This document shows positions 38,819-49,654 of a stretch of 64,000 bases of DNA, one piece after another. The position numbers were made by a program, and so were the translations under genes. The notes beneath the pieces are model-generated. The model was not told the origin of the DNA, searched no databases, and saw only the letters and a list, made by a program, of their open reading frames with translations. The stretch's first letter is position 1, and every line of letters starts with the position of its first letter. The stretch is from Ophthalmolycus amberensis (taxonomy: Eukaryota; Chordata; Actinopteri; Perciformes; Zoarcidae): the NCBI GenBank assembly GCA_024529925.1, contig JAFEUB010001564.1, forward strand, positions 118,582 to 182,581, written 5' to 3'.

Positions 38819-39195
38819 TATGTGTGGACATGCCGATGTTTTGCCGTTGTCCTGTGTCTCTCTTTAAATAACGCCTACATACTGTAACGGTTTCGTCCAC
38901 CACCCTCATCCGTCATTATACGTTACAGGGAAGACAAAATGTTCCCAAACTTGCGACTTAAATGACGTCGCGGCTTCTGACGTTCCTCCGCTCGCCATGA
39001 CGTCACCGTTAAATGCTTCTTACCTGCTCCGTTCACGTGAACACTACTGCTTTATATCTGTTCACTGACACTCTGCATTGATATTCGGGGACTTGTTACT
39101 TGAAAAGGAACAGCAGCAGTAGAACTTTACACACTATGATGATTACGCTGTAAAAAAAAAAGAAAAAAAATACTCCGTGATCCGTGACACCACTA
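38819..39195 (-). mobile_element. hAT fragment (transposase 5' end), left flank of the array
   Basis: The reverse complement matches the hAT copy at 22913-23350: CCGTGACACCACTA at the right end (39182-39195), the start of the transposase, and the stretch near ATGTTTTGCCGTTGTC. It begins directly behind the L2 tail, so the L2 had inserted into this hAT family. Confidence 0.85.
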
Positions 39196-39913
39196 CTTTC
39201 CATACAGACCACGACTTGAGCGCTGCTGTCTGCAAGGTAACCCAACCCCGCTGCAGCCCTCCGGAGGGGCGCAGACAGCTCGGAAGCACTCGATGCCAAG
39301 TTTAGTGACGGTAGAGAGTTGGATATGTTTGGTGAGCATTGTGAGAACAGCTAACATCAACCACTTTGATGTTTAAATGAACTAGAGTGGCTTGTAAGCA
39401 CAGTGCACTTTGGCACAGTTGGCCACCCTTCCAATGACTGACAGAACTTCATTTATCTATTGCTTGTGTGTGAATGTAGCGGTCATTCAGGGATTTCTGC
39501 TAGAAGTATCCACGGGTTAGAGCTACAAACCTGCTTGCTTTGAGCTGAAATAACACCCTTTCTGGCAGATAGCCTTTAAGGGAAACTTCTCCCGTGTGCA
39601 CTGTCAGTAGCTCCAGCTGTGCTGCCGTCATCAGAAAAAGACGTCGCTTCACGTGACGCAACTGAGAAAATGAAGTCTCATGTCTCTTCAAACATAATTC
39701 CTCGTTTCCTCTCTCCTCGCTTGGTTTCCTCCATGCATCCCTGGTGGGTGGGACTAAGACGCAAGGAAAGGACGCAAGTGAGGGAAACGGGGATGCAATT
39801 AAGAGACTTGGGATGTACCCATAGGGACAGCCTCGTCGCAGCCGCGGTGACGCATTCGGTCTCCAAACGGAGCCTCCCGCTGGATTGGGACACAGCTGGC
39901 ACATAGAATGGCA
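39196..39913. other. Spacer upstream of the coiled-coil gene (unit 1)
   Basis: No gene seen. It holds the first copy of a 43-base direct repeat (39313-39355; second copy 41746-41788), an E-box CACGTG at 39650 and related CGTGACGCA words. Open frames occur on both strands, but none has a recognisable domain. The same spacer recurs at 47462 and 55628. Confidence 0.6.
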
Positions 39914-40037
39914 TGACGTCACACAAAGATCAGAGACGCAATGATTCGTCAAGATCAAAGGCAAAGCGTTCCAAATGACGTCAGTTCAGGAACAGACTAT
40001 AGAATGCCATGACGTCATCAGTTGTCCAGATAAAAGG
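39914..40037 (+). promoter_or_regulatory. Triple-CRE promoter with TATA-like box (unit 1)
   Basis: Perfect palindromic TGACGTCA occurs at 39914-39921, 39976-39983 and 40010-40017, followed by GATAAAAGG at 40029-40037. A start near 40060 is expected, about 50 bases before the ATG at 40113. CREB, CREM or ATF binding is inferred from the motif. Confidence 0.7.
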
Positions 40038-40112
40038 CAAAGAAACTCTATACCCCACTTTACTTCTCCAAACAGTTATTACAGACTTTCAAGAGACACC
40101 AGTAGACCTACA

Positions 40113-40709
40113 ATGGAAGGAAGAGAGATAAATATGTATCAGGCCCAAATTGATGACCTTGAGCAGCGTATGAAGCAGTTTCAAGAGAAGGCTAAGCATG
40201 ACAATCATGTAAAGTCAGGCGAAATTTTTGTTCTTGAGCGGCTTCTAAAGGAGGCTAAGAATGACAATATTTACAATTTACAAAAGCGTCTCGAGAAGGT
40301 CCAGCATGACAATGATGTCAAGTCGGATGAAATTGATGACCTTGGGCAGCGTCTAAACGCGTTGCAGCGTGACAGTGATCTCAAGTCGGACAAAATTGAT
40401 GACCTTGGGCAGCGTCTAAAGGCCGTCGAACGTGACAGTGCTCTCAAGTCGGACGAAATTAATAACCTTGGGCAGCTTCTACATGAGAAGAAATGTGACA
40501 ATGATTTCAAGTCGCAAACAATTATTGACCTTGAATATCGTCTAAAGGCAATCCAGAATGATTATGATGTCGAGTGGGACGAGCTGCCGGCTCCAGCTGC
40601 TGAGACCAGGAGTTGGTGGTTTCGCTGTGCCAAAGGTCTACTGACAGCAGGATTGTTTGTTGGTGGCGTTGTCGCCAGAGTGGGATTATTACCATACTCT
40701 AATTTGTGA
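40113..40709 (+). CDS. Coiled-coil protein with C-terminal hydrophobic segment (unit 1)
   Basis: I do not recognise this protein. It has 198 residues from ATG 40113 (MEGREINMYQAQIDDLEQRM). An upstream in-frame ATG at 39975 is not used here because it lies within a CRE, before the TATA-like box. Residues about 10-155 are a heptad coiled coil made of 21-residue (three-heptad) repeats of the type KSDEIDDLGQRLxAxxRDSxL. Then come ELPAPAAETRSWW and a hydrophobic stretch GLLTAGLFVGGVVA to the C-terminus (about 172-193), which could be a tail anchor. The gene sits alone between a 43-base direct repeat pair. A downstream coding-like segment at 41389-41499 may be a second exon. The three intact, nearly identical copies suggest recent amplification and possibly function. 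Confidence 0.7.
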   Translation: MEGREINMYQAQIDDLEQRMKQFQEKAKHDNHVKSGEIFVLERLLKEAKNDNIYNLQKRLEKVQHDNDVKSDEIDDLGQRLNALQRDSDLKSDKIDDLGQRLKAVERDSALKSDEINNLGQLLHEKKCDNDFKSQTIIDLEYRLKAIQNDYDVEWDELPAPAAETRSWWFRCAKGLLTAGLFVGGVVARVGLLPYSNL

Positions 40710-40744
40710 CTGGATAGTGCAACCCACAAGTGATGAAATTGTGA

Positions 40745-41388
40745 TTAGCACAAAGATAACATGTTGTGAGTGTGATGCCCACCAATGTGTTGTCACATGT
40801 GTGTTATGTATTTTGTTTTCATTGTACTGTACTCCAGAGGAAGCTAGAGGGACGTGAAGAGCGAAGCAGGATGTGAAATCCTACTGTTCGAGTGACTGCG
40901 TTCAGGAGAGAACTGCAAGGCTAATAACGTTTAGCATTTTAAGACCATCCTACAGTTATAGATTCTGTTATCCTTCATTTTCGAGAACATTTAATGTGCG
41001 TGTACTGCACCGAAAATAATGTTTATTTTCGTTGTTCAGTGCTGTATGGAATTGGTGTCCATCTGCACTACATGTGCATTTGATCTAGCACAAAGATAAC
41101 ATGTTGTGAGTGTGATGCAAACCAATGGTGTTGTCACATGTGTTTTATGTATTTTGTTTTCATGAACAGCCAATATGTTTTAAAAGCAGCGCACTTGTTT
41201 ATTCCAGCAATCGTTTTATAAGTGACTGACCTAGTGGGAACAATGATGTTGCCACTAAAGCCACTAAGGCACTGTACTCCAGAGGAAGCTAGAGGGACTT
41301 GAAGAGCCAAGCAGGATGTGAAATCCTACTTTTCGAGTGACTGCGTTCAGGAGAGAACTGCAAGGCTAATAACGTTTAGCATTTTAAG
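40745..41388. repeat. Imperfect internal duplication behind the coiled-coil gene (unit 1)
   Basis: The segment starting TAGCACAAAGATAACATGTT and running through CTCCAGAGGAAGCTAGAGGG to AACGTTTAGCATTTTAAGAC occurs twice, at about 40745-40952 and 41092-41390. The second copy has an extra block in the middle. The two copies differ by scattered substitutions, so this duplication is older than the array. Confidence 0.85.
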
Positions 41389-41499
41389 ACTCTGGAGTCT
41401 TTTCAGCAGGATGCTGCTGATTTGGATTCCCTCGCTGAAGAGCTCCGTGGAGTCGAAGTGGATTTAAATCGTCTCCGGGACATGAGTTGGCTGGACTGA
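41389..41499 (+). CDS. Possible additional coding exon (unit 1)
   Basis: Reads LESFQQDAADLDSLAEEL and then RGVEVDLNRLRDMSWLD before TGA, with clear heptad spacing of hydrophobic residues. It follows a T-rich stretch ending in TTTTAAG, a possible acceptor. The frame is closed just upstream by TAG. No donor joining it to the main frame was identified, so it may be an alternative C-terminal exon or a remnant. Confidence 0.4.
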   Translation, partial: TLESFQQDAADLDSLAEELRGVEVDLNRLRDMSWLD

Positions 41500-41674
41500 T
41501 CACTGTAATGTGTTGATTGACTCATATAGACTACTATATGACTACTATATGAGACATTATATTCAGTGTCAGATTGCACGAGAGGAAGATCGTGTGATGA
41601 AGAGTGCCAGTCATGCGCACTGAGAAAACGTATTTTCTTTGGAAACAGCATACTTGTTATGTGTCTGTTATAAT

Positions 41675-41680
41675 AATAAA
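41675..41680 (+). terminator. Poly(A) signal of the coiled-coil transcription unit (unit 1)
   Basis: AATAAA 176 bases after the TGA of the possible last exon. With the TATA-like box at 40029 this defines a transcription unit of about 1.65 kb. Confidence 0.5.
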
Positions 41681-42021
41681 TACTTCTAAGTCTTTAAAAA
41701 GTATGTGGAGCGGATCAAATAAAAGAAGGGAGTCCGGGTTAAGTCAGAGAGTTGGATATGTTTGGTGAGCATTGTGAGAACAGCTAACTTTGCCAAATTA
41801 GCAGACCCAAATCAGATTGCCAAATCAGCATACTGTATGATATTTTTCATCCTTCTGTAAATTACCCATCACTTCTTTTTTTTTGAGAGGCAGTTCACAC
41901 ATGTTGAGCTGATGCTCTGTAAAAAGAAAAGGCAGTGTAAAAAAACACATCTGTATGTAAACTATCAGTATTAAACTAAGTCTTTCATCTTGAATGCATT
42001 TCCAGTCTTAATTATCTCAAA

Positions 42022-42135
42022 GGTGTTATCGTTCCCAAACCTTTTAGGCCGCGCACCCCCTTCTACATCCCGACCGGGTTCGCGCACCCCCCCCCCCCTT
42101 AATGAAAAAAAAAAAAGCAACAGAGCCTATTCACT
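42022..42135. mobile_element. Truncated hAT end (unit 1)
   Basis: ATCGTTCCCAAACCTTTTAG, GCCGCGCACCCCC and AACAGAGCCTATT match the left end of the hAT fragment at 35681. Only the end is present. A matching copy is in unit 3 at about 58456-58568; unit 2 lacks it. Confidence 0.7.
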
Positions 42136-42304
42136 GTGTGAAAATTGGTTTGCATTTTTGTATAATACAATCTGCTTTTTTTTTCGTTTGATACGAGAGG
42201 GAGGTCAAACTGGAAGTTTGAAAACCGAAAAAAATGAACCTGTTGTAAATAAAATATATTCATTCAATGTTGAATAATATGCACTATACTTGTAAGCTTA
42301 TATT

Positions 42305-42875
42305 GTGGAGTTGTGAGGTCACTGTAAGTAGGTCAAATACTCCGAGCAGGGCATTCCGGCGCCTGCTCACACGATAGAAACAGATACTGTGGCCCTGAAA
42401 AGAAACACTTGCTTAAACCACCAGATTAGGGCGGAAACGCCATCTTAGAACAAGGAGTAGAGTTCTCTTTATCTATTCACAGAGACTTCGAAATAGCTTA
42501 GAATTGCACCCTTTCCGGCACCTCGAGTGTTAACAACATGCACCCACACACTGATGATCCAGAGAAGGCGGTTCCAGGACGTGAGCCAGTGTGGGTGAAG
42601 ATGCCCAGTGCTCCTACCAGGCTGCTGTTCTGCTAAACACAGCTCCGCCTGCAACTTTGCTTTTGACCAATAGGCTTCCATCAGAAGAACCTATAACACG
42701 CATGCGCGCTCTGTGTTAGCGCCTTTTACATTTTGCCTGCTCCTAATGAGTAGAGATTAGGCCACGTGCACGTTTAAATGCCTGGCATAATACTTCTGTC
42801 ACAAATAAATGTTATTGCTTGAATTGAGCTAAACGCCTCGATCTCAGTCTGTTCACTCCGAGTTTCACCACGACA
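42305..42875 (+). mobile_element. Possible solo LTR (unit 1)
   Basis: Begins TGTGGAG and runs to a promoter-like stretch, an AATAAA near 42806 and an ending CACTCCGAGTTTCACCACGA that resembles a retroelement U5 end. No flanking target duplication was found and there is no internal retroviral sequence, so this is tentative. It recurs in unit 3 at about 58736-59308. Confidence 0.3.
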
Positions 42876-43370
42876 CTGTGAAATTGAGAAAACAAAGTAA
42901 CTTATGTACAACAGTGATTCTAAGCTGAGGGGAAATGATTAAATGATATTGCTAACTATGATTGTTTGTGTCATTGTTTTTTTGTTTTTTTAACAAGAGT
43001 CCAGCAAATTAAAGAGCAACTTAAGTGTTTACACCTGAAAGGCATTTCATCAGGTAAAAGGACTGTCTATATTCTAGACTCTAGATGGTAAAACCACTAT
43101 TTTTCAAAACTTGCTAAAACTCTCAGAGTATCGTAAATTGTGGGGTAACGTCTAAAACCTGCTGAACACACAGATTCATTTTGCTAGTTGCCATTCATCA
43201 CTGAATACAACTCAAACAGTCCAATGTGTGTTGAGAACGACTGGAGCTAAACGCTGGACTTTCACCAGTCCAAGCTGAATGCTAACGTGCTAACAGCAGC
43301 ATTTTACTCACTAATGGGTGATATAATAGCATCTAACATTTAGTGTTTTATACTCGGAATTTTTTTTTAC

Positions 43371-44440
43371 AACTAAACTTTGACGTCTTTCCACATACTA
43401 TATCGTGACTTTCTCATCATATAATATGGTATTTTGAACATACTATATTCTGTGAAATTCTTTTTAAACTTTTTTCGACAAACTATACTCAGATTTTTGT
43501 CAACATACTATACATACATTTTTGTTGACATTTACTATTTTTTTTTTTAACCTACTTTTTAAAAACTGTTATCGTCATATACTGTATAGTTTTTTGCCAG
43601 ATACTTTCCAATGACTTCATTACTTTTTTGACATGCTATGTAAAGGACGTACATATGCATAGACAGAGACCTGATGTTTCTTCCTTTTATTCCCCGTTAA
43701 AGGTTTTATTTTGGGAGTTGTTCCTTATCCAATGCAAGTCCAAGGACAGAGGATGTCTTATGAGGCAAATTTGTGATATTGGGCAACACAAATAAAATTG
43801 AATTAAAATGCTAAAGCGCCATCTATTGGCCAAATAGCACCCAATTTGTCATGGTCACCTAAGAATCATATTTACATATGTCCACCAAATGTAGTTTTAA
43901 CAGCAAAATGCGTTCAGGAGGTAGAACTCCTTTTGTAGTATTTGTAATTGCAAACTTTGAGGGCCAGCTTTAGCTAAACTGTATAGAGCAAAAATAAAAA
44001 ACTGCACCTGCTCGGTACAGATGTTCTGTACCATATCTAGTGACTATGCAGAAAAAGCATCTAGTGCAACATTTGTATGGCATACTATACTATCACATTT
44101 GGCATACCACACTAACTTTTTATAACAAACCATACTATGACTTTGTTATGACAAACTATAACATGACATTTTTATGGCAGACTGACTTTAATGACATTGT
44201 TATGGCATATTATACATACTATACATCTTATACTGTAACATGTTTAATGACATACCATACTAAGACTTTTTCTGACATTCATATCACACGATAGTATGAC
44301 TTTATAACATTTCTATAATATACTCTTATGACTGTCATTTCTGTGACATACTATGCTATGACTTTTTTTTAATGGCATACCATCCTTTTGACTTTTTTCC
44401 TTGACATCACAAAACCTATTTATTCCTGTGACATATATTA
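43371..44440. repeat. Degenerate TATGAC/CATACTAT minisatellite with LINE tail (unit 1)
   Basis: Irregular copies of words such as ACATACTATACTATGACTTT fill this stretch. A LINE-type 3' tail (TTCTTCCTTTTATTCCCCG to ACACAAATAAAATTGAATT) lies inside at 43676-43812. No coding sequence. Recurs at about 51536 and 59801. Confidence 0.75.
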
Positions 44441-45451
44441 TCTTCTCCGTCCATTGACATGTAAGCATCGTCCATTCGTCGCTCCTCTTGACCTCTTATC
44501 CTGTGAGTTAACAGTTCCATATCATATATTTCTTTCACATGTTTCTGTCATCCATCTTGCGTTGGTGTCTCTGCCTCGTACCATCTCTTCGTAACGGCCT
44601 TACGAGCTGCAAACAAGACTTTCAACATCAGCCTTCTCTTAACACAGTATCTCCTTTATTATACATGACTGAAGTACAGTCGGCTACCACATGTGGCCCT
44701 TGGTATACAATGGTATACATGTGGCCCTTGGTATACAGCGCAGCATTTTGATTATAATCACATGAACAGTACCCCAAAACTAAGATTTTAGGACAAAGCC
44801 AAAATACATGTGAATGATTTATTGCCCTATAGCTTCTCCAACATGGTTTTGCTACAGACAAGAAATGACTCATAATTTGGGGTGTTGAAAATAATCTAAT
44901 ACAGTATGTGAAGATGTTGAAGACTGTTGACTGTTGAAGACTGTTGTGTTAACATGTGTTTCCTCTTCTCTCCAGGTGCTGATATAAAATGTATGTCACA
45001 GGCTATACATCGAAGTAGTCTGAGCTCTTTCTGTAATATATTCCTTTGTAGTAGATTAAACCACAACTCTAGTTTAAGTCAAGTAACAGTATATAGTGTC
45101 AACGATGTTGAATTTCCTCCTTGTACAGATCATATTTTCTGTGTTACCGATGCTTGTCATTCTTGCACTATTAAAATAAAAAGAAGATAATTGTATTGTA
45201 TTTGTACTGACTAAACATGCACATCTGTATATTCCTTCCAGAAGAGGTAACTGAGATGAATTAATCTGGCATCATAGTAGAGTCTACTTCAGGCGAGGGT
45301 TGACACACTTCTAATGAACAAAAGTACTAATTAAAATCTTCTTACAATCTCAAGATTTCTGAAGGCCTACTGTCACTGACCTATAGTTCCAAGACGAACA
45401 CAATCAGAGTTTGTTACTCCACATTTGTTGGATCCCAAGCCACATGTCTTC
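44441..45451. other. Unit 1 spacer, no gene recognised
   Basis: Holds a splice-acceptor-like CTTCTCTCCAG at about 44970 followed by a 71-codon open stretch and ATTAAAATAAA, but no recognisable domain. A short duplication of CATGTGGCCCTTGGTATACA lies near 44690-44740. Confidence 0.5.
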
Positions 45452-46234
45452 TAGGGGTGTCACGGATCACAAACCTCACGGTTCGGTTCGGATCACGGTT
45501 CAGGAGTCACGGTTCGGATCATTTTTCGGATCAACAAAGAAAAGGGGAGGAGACAAACATAACTTTGCTTTCCATTTATTAATTAAAGAACTTCAAGAAC
45601 ACTGAAAGCAAAGAACTTTGGGCTATAGTCTTACATGAAAACAAAAATATTGAATATGTCCAATTTGAAACAAAATGAAATAAATAAATAAAAATAAAAC
45701 ATTCAAGAATACTCAATTCTGATATCCTCGTCCTTTCATCAATATTGAAAGAAAGAAACAGCCAGTGGGCTAGCTTCCACTGTTTACACTGAACTGAACT
45801 GCTCAGCAACAACTTGGGTCTATGTTTACTTCCTGTCAGGTTATGCCATTCAAATACACAATAATGTTTACCATTACTGTGACATTATTTTCAAAAAGAT
45901 GAGAATATCTCCATTGTCTGGGGAGAGGGTTGACCTTTCTGTGGTGACTGGAATATTATTGGGCCTGTCTAGCTTCCACTCTGATGCTTCTGTCAGCACC
46001 TGAACCAGGTGTGTGTGTGTGTGACTCTCACAGAGGGGGCGTGTCTACAGCCCCGGACTAAGAATCACTCCGCCGTGGTGAAAGCAGTCTCTACAGTCTT
46101 TTCCTTCTCATAGACGCCTGGAACAGCTTCACACTGAAGTGGGTGCGTGAGTGGATTTCGTAGCGTGGCTCAAGCATTTAAACCAGATTTAGAAATCCTT
46201 TGTTTTCTACACCGGAGTGTCCCGGTCGCTGACA
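45452..46234 (-). mobile_element. hAT left part (unit 1)
   Basis: Starts with TAGGGGTGTCACGGATCAC. Its reverse complement matches the 3' part of the hAT copy at 22913-24151, including the ZBED1-like transposase remnant and the (GT)n run. It stops at CGCTGACA, where the L2 sequence begins. Confidence 0.88.
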
Positions 46235-47400
46235 GACGGGATGGTGTCTCTTCATTATTGAATCAACACCTCACAACTTCAGTTTCATGAGCGAAACAAG
46301 AGCGCATAAGAAAGGAGGTGGAGCTGCTATTTTATTTAATGATTCTCTTCAATGCAAGCAGATGCCCTTTGGTCATTTTAGTTCTTTTGAATATGTGGCT
46401 CTGAATTCCACTCAAGCTTTATTCCTAAACATTTACAGACCGCCTAAATACTGTGCAACCTTCTTTGATGAGTTTACTGAACTGCTGTCTGTAATCTGTA
46501 TTGATTTTGACTGTGTTGTTATTGTTGGTGACTTTAATATCCATGTTGATAATCCCCAGGACAGAGAGTCTATAGAACTATGTGGTGTCCTTGATAACTA
46601 TGATCTGACTCAGCATGTGACAGGACCCACCCACAACAGGGGGCACACTCTGGACCTAATCATCACCAAAGGTGTAAACATTTCCAAGGTTGCTGTGACT
46701 GATGTTGCACTCTCTGATCATTTCTGTGTTTTCTTTGAGAGTGCAATCTCCTTGCACACAAATGTCCAAACCAAGGTTGTGACAAAGCGTTACATCTCTG
46801 AAAACACCAGTGAACTATTTATTCAGAAGTTCTCCTCCACACCAGCCCTCTCTTGCCTCTCAGTCAATGAGCTTGTAGATGGCTTCAATTTTAAAGTAAA
46901 AAATATTATTGATGCCATTGCACCCACAAAAGTGAAGGTTGTCTCGGGTAAGCAAAGATCTCCTTGGAGAAATGCTACGCTGGTCAAAATAGAGAAACGA
47001 GAGTGTCGGAAAGCTGAGCGCAGGTGGCGAAAAACTAATCTCCAGGTTCACTGTGACATCTATAAAGAGAGACTTCGCAATTATAATTTGGAAGTTAGAA
47101 ATGCAAGGCAGTCATTCTTCTCTGACATCATAACCAAAAACAAGAACAATACACGCGCCTTATTTGCTACTGTCGACAGGCTAACAAACCCTCCAGTGTC
47201 GGTAGCTGCTGAACTCCAATCCACCTGGGCATGCAATCAATTTGCCTCCTTTTTTACTGACAAAATTCAGAAAATTAGACAAGCAGTCAGTGCCTCCACA
47301 TCAACCACAGGATATGTGTTGTCCCGATCTAACATCCATTCAAATATCATGACACAATTTCATTCAATCGACCGTAGAAGCCTAGAAGACATTATACAAC
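46235..47400 (+). pseudogene. L2-clade LINE endonuclease half (unit 1)
   Basis: The frame from 46287 (372 residues, with the stop in adjoining hAT sequence) is an APE-type endonuclease: LNIYRPP, the GDFN motif in VVIVGDFNIH, GHTLDLIITK and the catalytic SDHFCVFF. It breaks off after SLEDIIQL, just before the position where the reverse transcriptase piece at 37137 starts; about 15 codons lie between the two. It cannot transpose alone. Confidence 0.88.
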
Positions 47401-48179
47401 TATGATGATTACACTGTAAAAAAAAAAGAAAAAAAATACTCCGTGATCCGTGACACCACTACTTTCCATACAGACCACGACTTGAGCGCTGCTGTCTGCA
47501 AGGTAACCCAACCCCGCTGCAGCCCTCCGGAGGGGCGCAGACAGCTCGGAAGCACTCGATGCCAAGTTTAGTGACGGTAGAGAGTTGGATATGTTTGGTG
47601 AGCATTGTGAGAACAGCTAACATCAACCACTTTGATGTTTAAATGAACTAGAGTGGCTTGTAAGCACAGTGCACTTTGGCACAGTTGGCCACCCTTCCAA
47701 TGACTGACAGAACTTCATTTATCTATTGCTTGTGTGTGAATGTAGCGGTCATTCAGGGATTTCTGCTAGAAGTATCCACGGGTTAGAGCTACAAACCTGC
47801 TTGCTTTGAGCTGAAATAACACCCTTTCTGGCAGATAGCCTTTAAGGGAAACTTCTCCCGTGTGCGCTGTCAGTAGCTCCAGCTGTGCTGCCGTCATCAG
47901 AAAAAGACGTCGCTTCACGTGACGCAACTGAGAAAATGAAGTCTCATGTCTCTTCAAACCTAATTCCTCGTTTCCTCTCTCCTCGCTTGGTTTCCTCCAT
48001 GCATCCCTGGTGGGTGGGACTAAGACGCAAGGAAAGGACGCAAGTGAGGGAAACGGGGATGCAATTAAGAGACTTGGGATGTACCCATAGGGACAGCCTC
48101 GTCGCAGCCGCGGTGACGCATTCGGTCTCCAAACGGAGCCTCCCGCTGGATTGGGACACAGCTGGCACATAGAATGGCA

Positions 48180-48303
48180 TGACGTCACACAAAGATCAGA
48201 GACGCAATGATTCGTCAAGATCAAAGGCAAAGCGTTCCAAATGACGTCAGTTCAGGAACAGACTATAGAATGCCATGACGTCATCAGTTGTCCAGATAAA
48301 AGG
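48180..48303 (+). promoter_or_regulatory. Triple-CRE promoter (unit 2)
   Basis: Same three TGACGTCA sites and GATAAAAGG box as in unit 1, with no visible change. Confidence 0.7.
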
Positions 48304-48378
48304 CAAAGAAACTCTATACCCCACTTTACTTCTCCAAACAGTTATTACAGACTTTCAAGAGACACCAGTAGACCTACA

Positions 48379-48975
48379 ATGGAAGGAAGAGAGATAAATA
48401 TGTATCAGGCCCAAATTGATGACCTTGAGCAGCGTATGAAGCAGTTTCAAGAGAAGGCTAAGCATGACAATCATGTAAAGTCAGGCGAAATTTTTGTTCT
48501 TGAGCGGCTTCTAAAGGAGGCTAAGAATGACAATATTTACAATTTACAAAAGCGTCTCGAGAAGGTCCAGCATGACAATGATGTCAAGTCGGATGAAATT
48601 GATGACCTTGGGCAGCGTCTAAACGCGTTGCAGCGTGACAGTGATCTCAAGTCGGACAAAATTGATGACCTTGGGCAGCGTCTAAAGGCCGTCGAACGTG
48701 ACAGTGCTCTCAAGTCGGACGAAATTAATAACCTTGGGCAGCTTCTACATGAGAAGAAATGTGACAATGATTTCAAGTCGCAAACAATTATTGACCTTGA
48801 ATATCGTCTAAAGGCAATCCAGAATGATTATGATGTCGAGTGGGACGAGCTGCCGGCTCCAGCTGCTGAGACCAGGAGTTGGTGGTTTCGCTGTGCCAAA
48901 GGTCTACTGACAGCAGGATTGTTTGTTGGTGGCGTTGTCGCCAGAGTGGGATTATTACCATACTCTAATTTGTGA
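48379..48975 (+). CDS. Coiled-coil protein (unit 2)
   Basis: The 198-residue product appears identical to the unit 1 protein, with the same 21-residue repeats and hydrophobic C-terminus. The start is chosen as in unit 1, the first ATG behind the TATA-like box. Confidence 0.7.
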   Translation: MEGREINMYQAQIDDLEQRMKQFQEKAKHDNHVKSGEIFVLERLLKEAKNDNIYNLQKRLEKVQHDNDVKSDEIDDLGQRLNALQRDSDLKSDKIDDLGQRLKAVERDSALKSDEINNLGQLLHEKKCDNDFKSQTIIDLEYRLKAIQNDYDVEWDELPAPAAETRSWWFRCAKGLLTAGLFVGGVVARVGLLPYSNL

Positions 48976-49654
48976 CTGGATAGTGCAACCCACAAGTGAT
49001 GAAATTGTGATTAGCACAAAGATAACATGTTGTGAGTGTGATGCCCACCAATGTGTTGTCACATGTGTGTTATGTATTTTGTTTTCATTGTACTGTACTC
49101 CAGAGGAAGCTAGAGGGACGTGAAGAGCGAAGCAGGATGTGAAATCCTACTGTTCGAGTGACTGCGTTCAGGAGAGAACTGCAAGGCTAATAACGTTTAG
49201 CATTTTAAGACCATCCTACAGTTATAGATTCTGTTATCCTTCATTTTCGAGAACATTTAATGTGCGTGTACTGCACCGAAAATAATGTTTATTTTCGTTG
49301 TTCAGTGCTGTATGGAATTGGTGTCCATCTGCACTACATGTGCATTTGATCTAGCACAAAGATAACATGTTGTGAGTGTGATGCAAACCAATGGTGTTGT
49401 CACATGTGTTTTATGTATTTTGTTTTCATGAACAGCCAATATGTTTTAAAAGCAGCGCACTTGTTTATTCCAGCAATCGTTTTATAAGTGACTGACCTAG
49501 TGGGAACAATGATGTTGCCACTAAAGCCACTAAGGCACTGTACTCCAGAGGAAGCTAGAGGGACTTGAAGAGCCAAGCAGGATGTGAAATCCTACTTTTC
49601 GAGTGACTGCGTTCAGGAGAGAACTGCAAGGCTAATAACGTTTAGCATTTTAAG

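Larger units (their letters stand above)
39135..47400. repeat. Tandem array unit 1 (8266 bp)
   Basis: Head-to-tail unit, nearly identical to the two that follow. Order: hAT end, spacer, CRE promoter, coiled-coil gene, internal duplication, poly(A) signal, hAT fragment, LTR-like segment, degenerate TATGAC minisatellite, LINE tail, hAT left part, L2 endonuclease half. The boundary is placed where the flank (L2 3' half and hAT) and the unit end (L2 endonuclease) both join TATGATGATTAC. Confidence 0.93.

Noticed and set aside
39500..39964. 154-residue minus-strand open frame upstream of the coiled-coil gene, kept in all units
   Set aside because: It overlaps two of the CREs, has no recognisable domain, and its conservation only reflects the near identity of the units.
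44973..45190. Exon-like open stretch behind an acceptor-like CTCCAG, ending near ATTAAAATAAA
   Set aside because: No similarity I can name and no partner exon. The three copies are too similar to test coding constraint.
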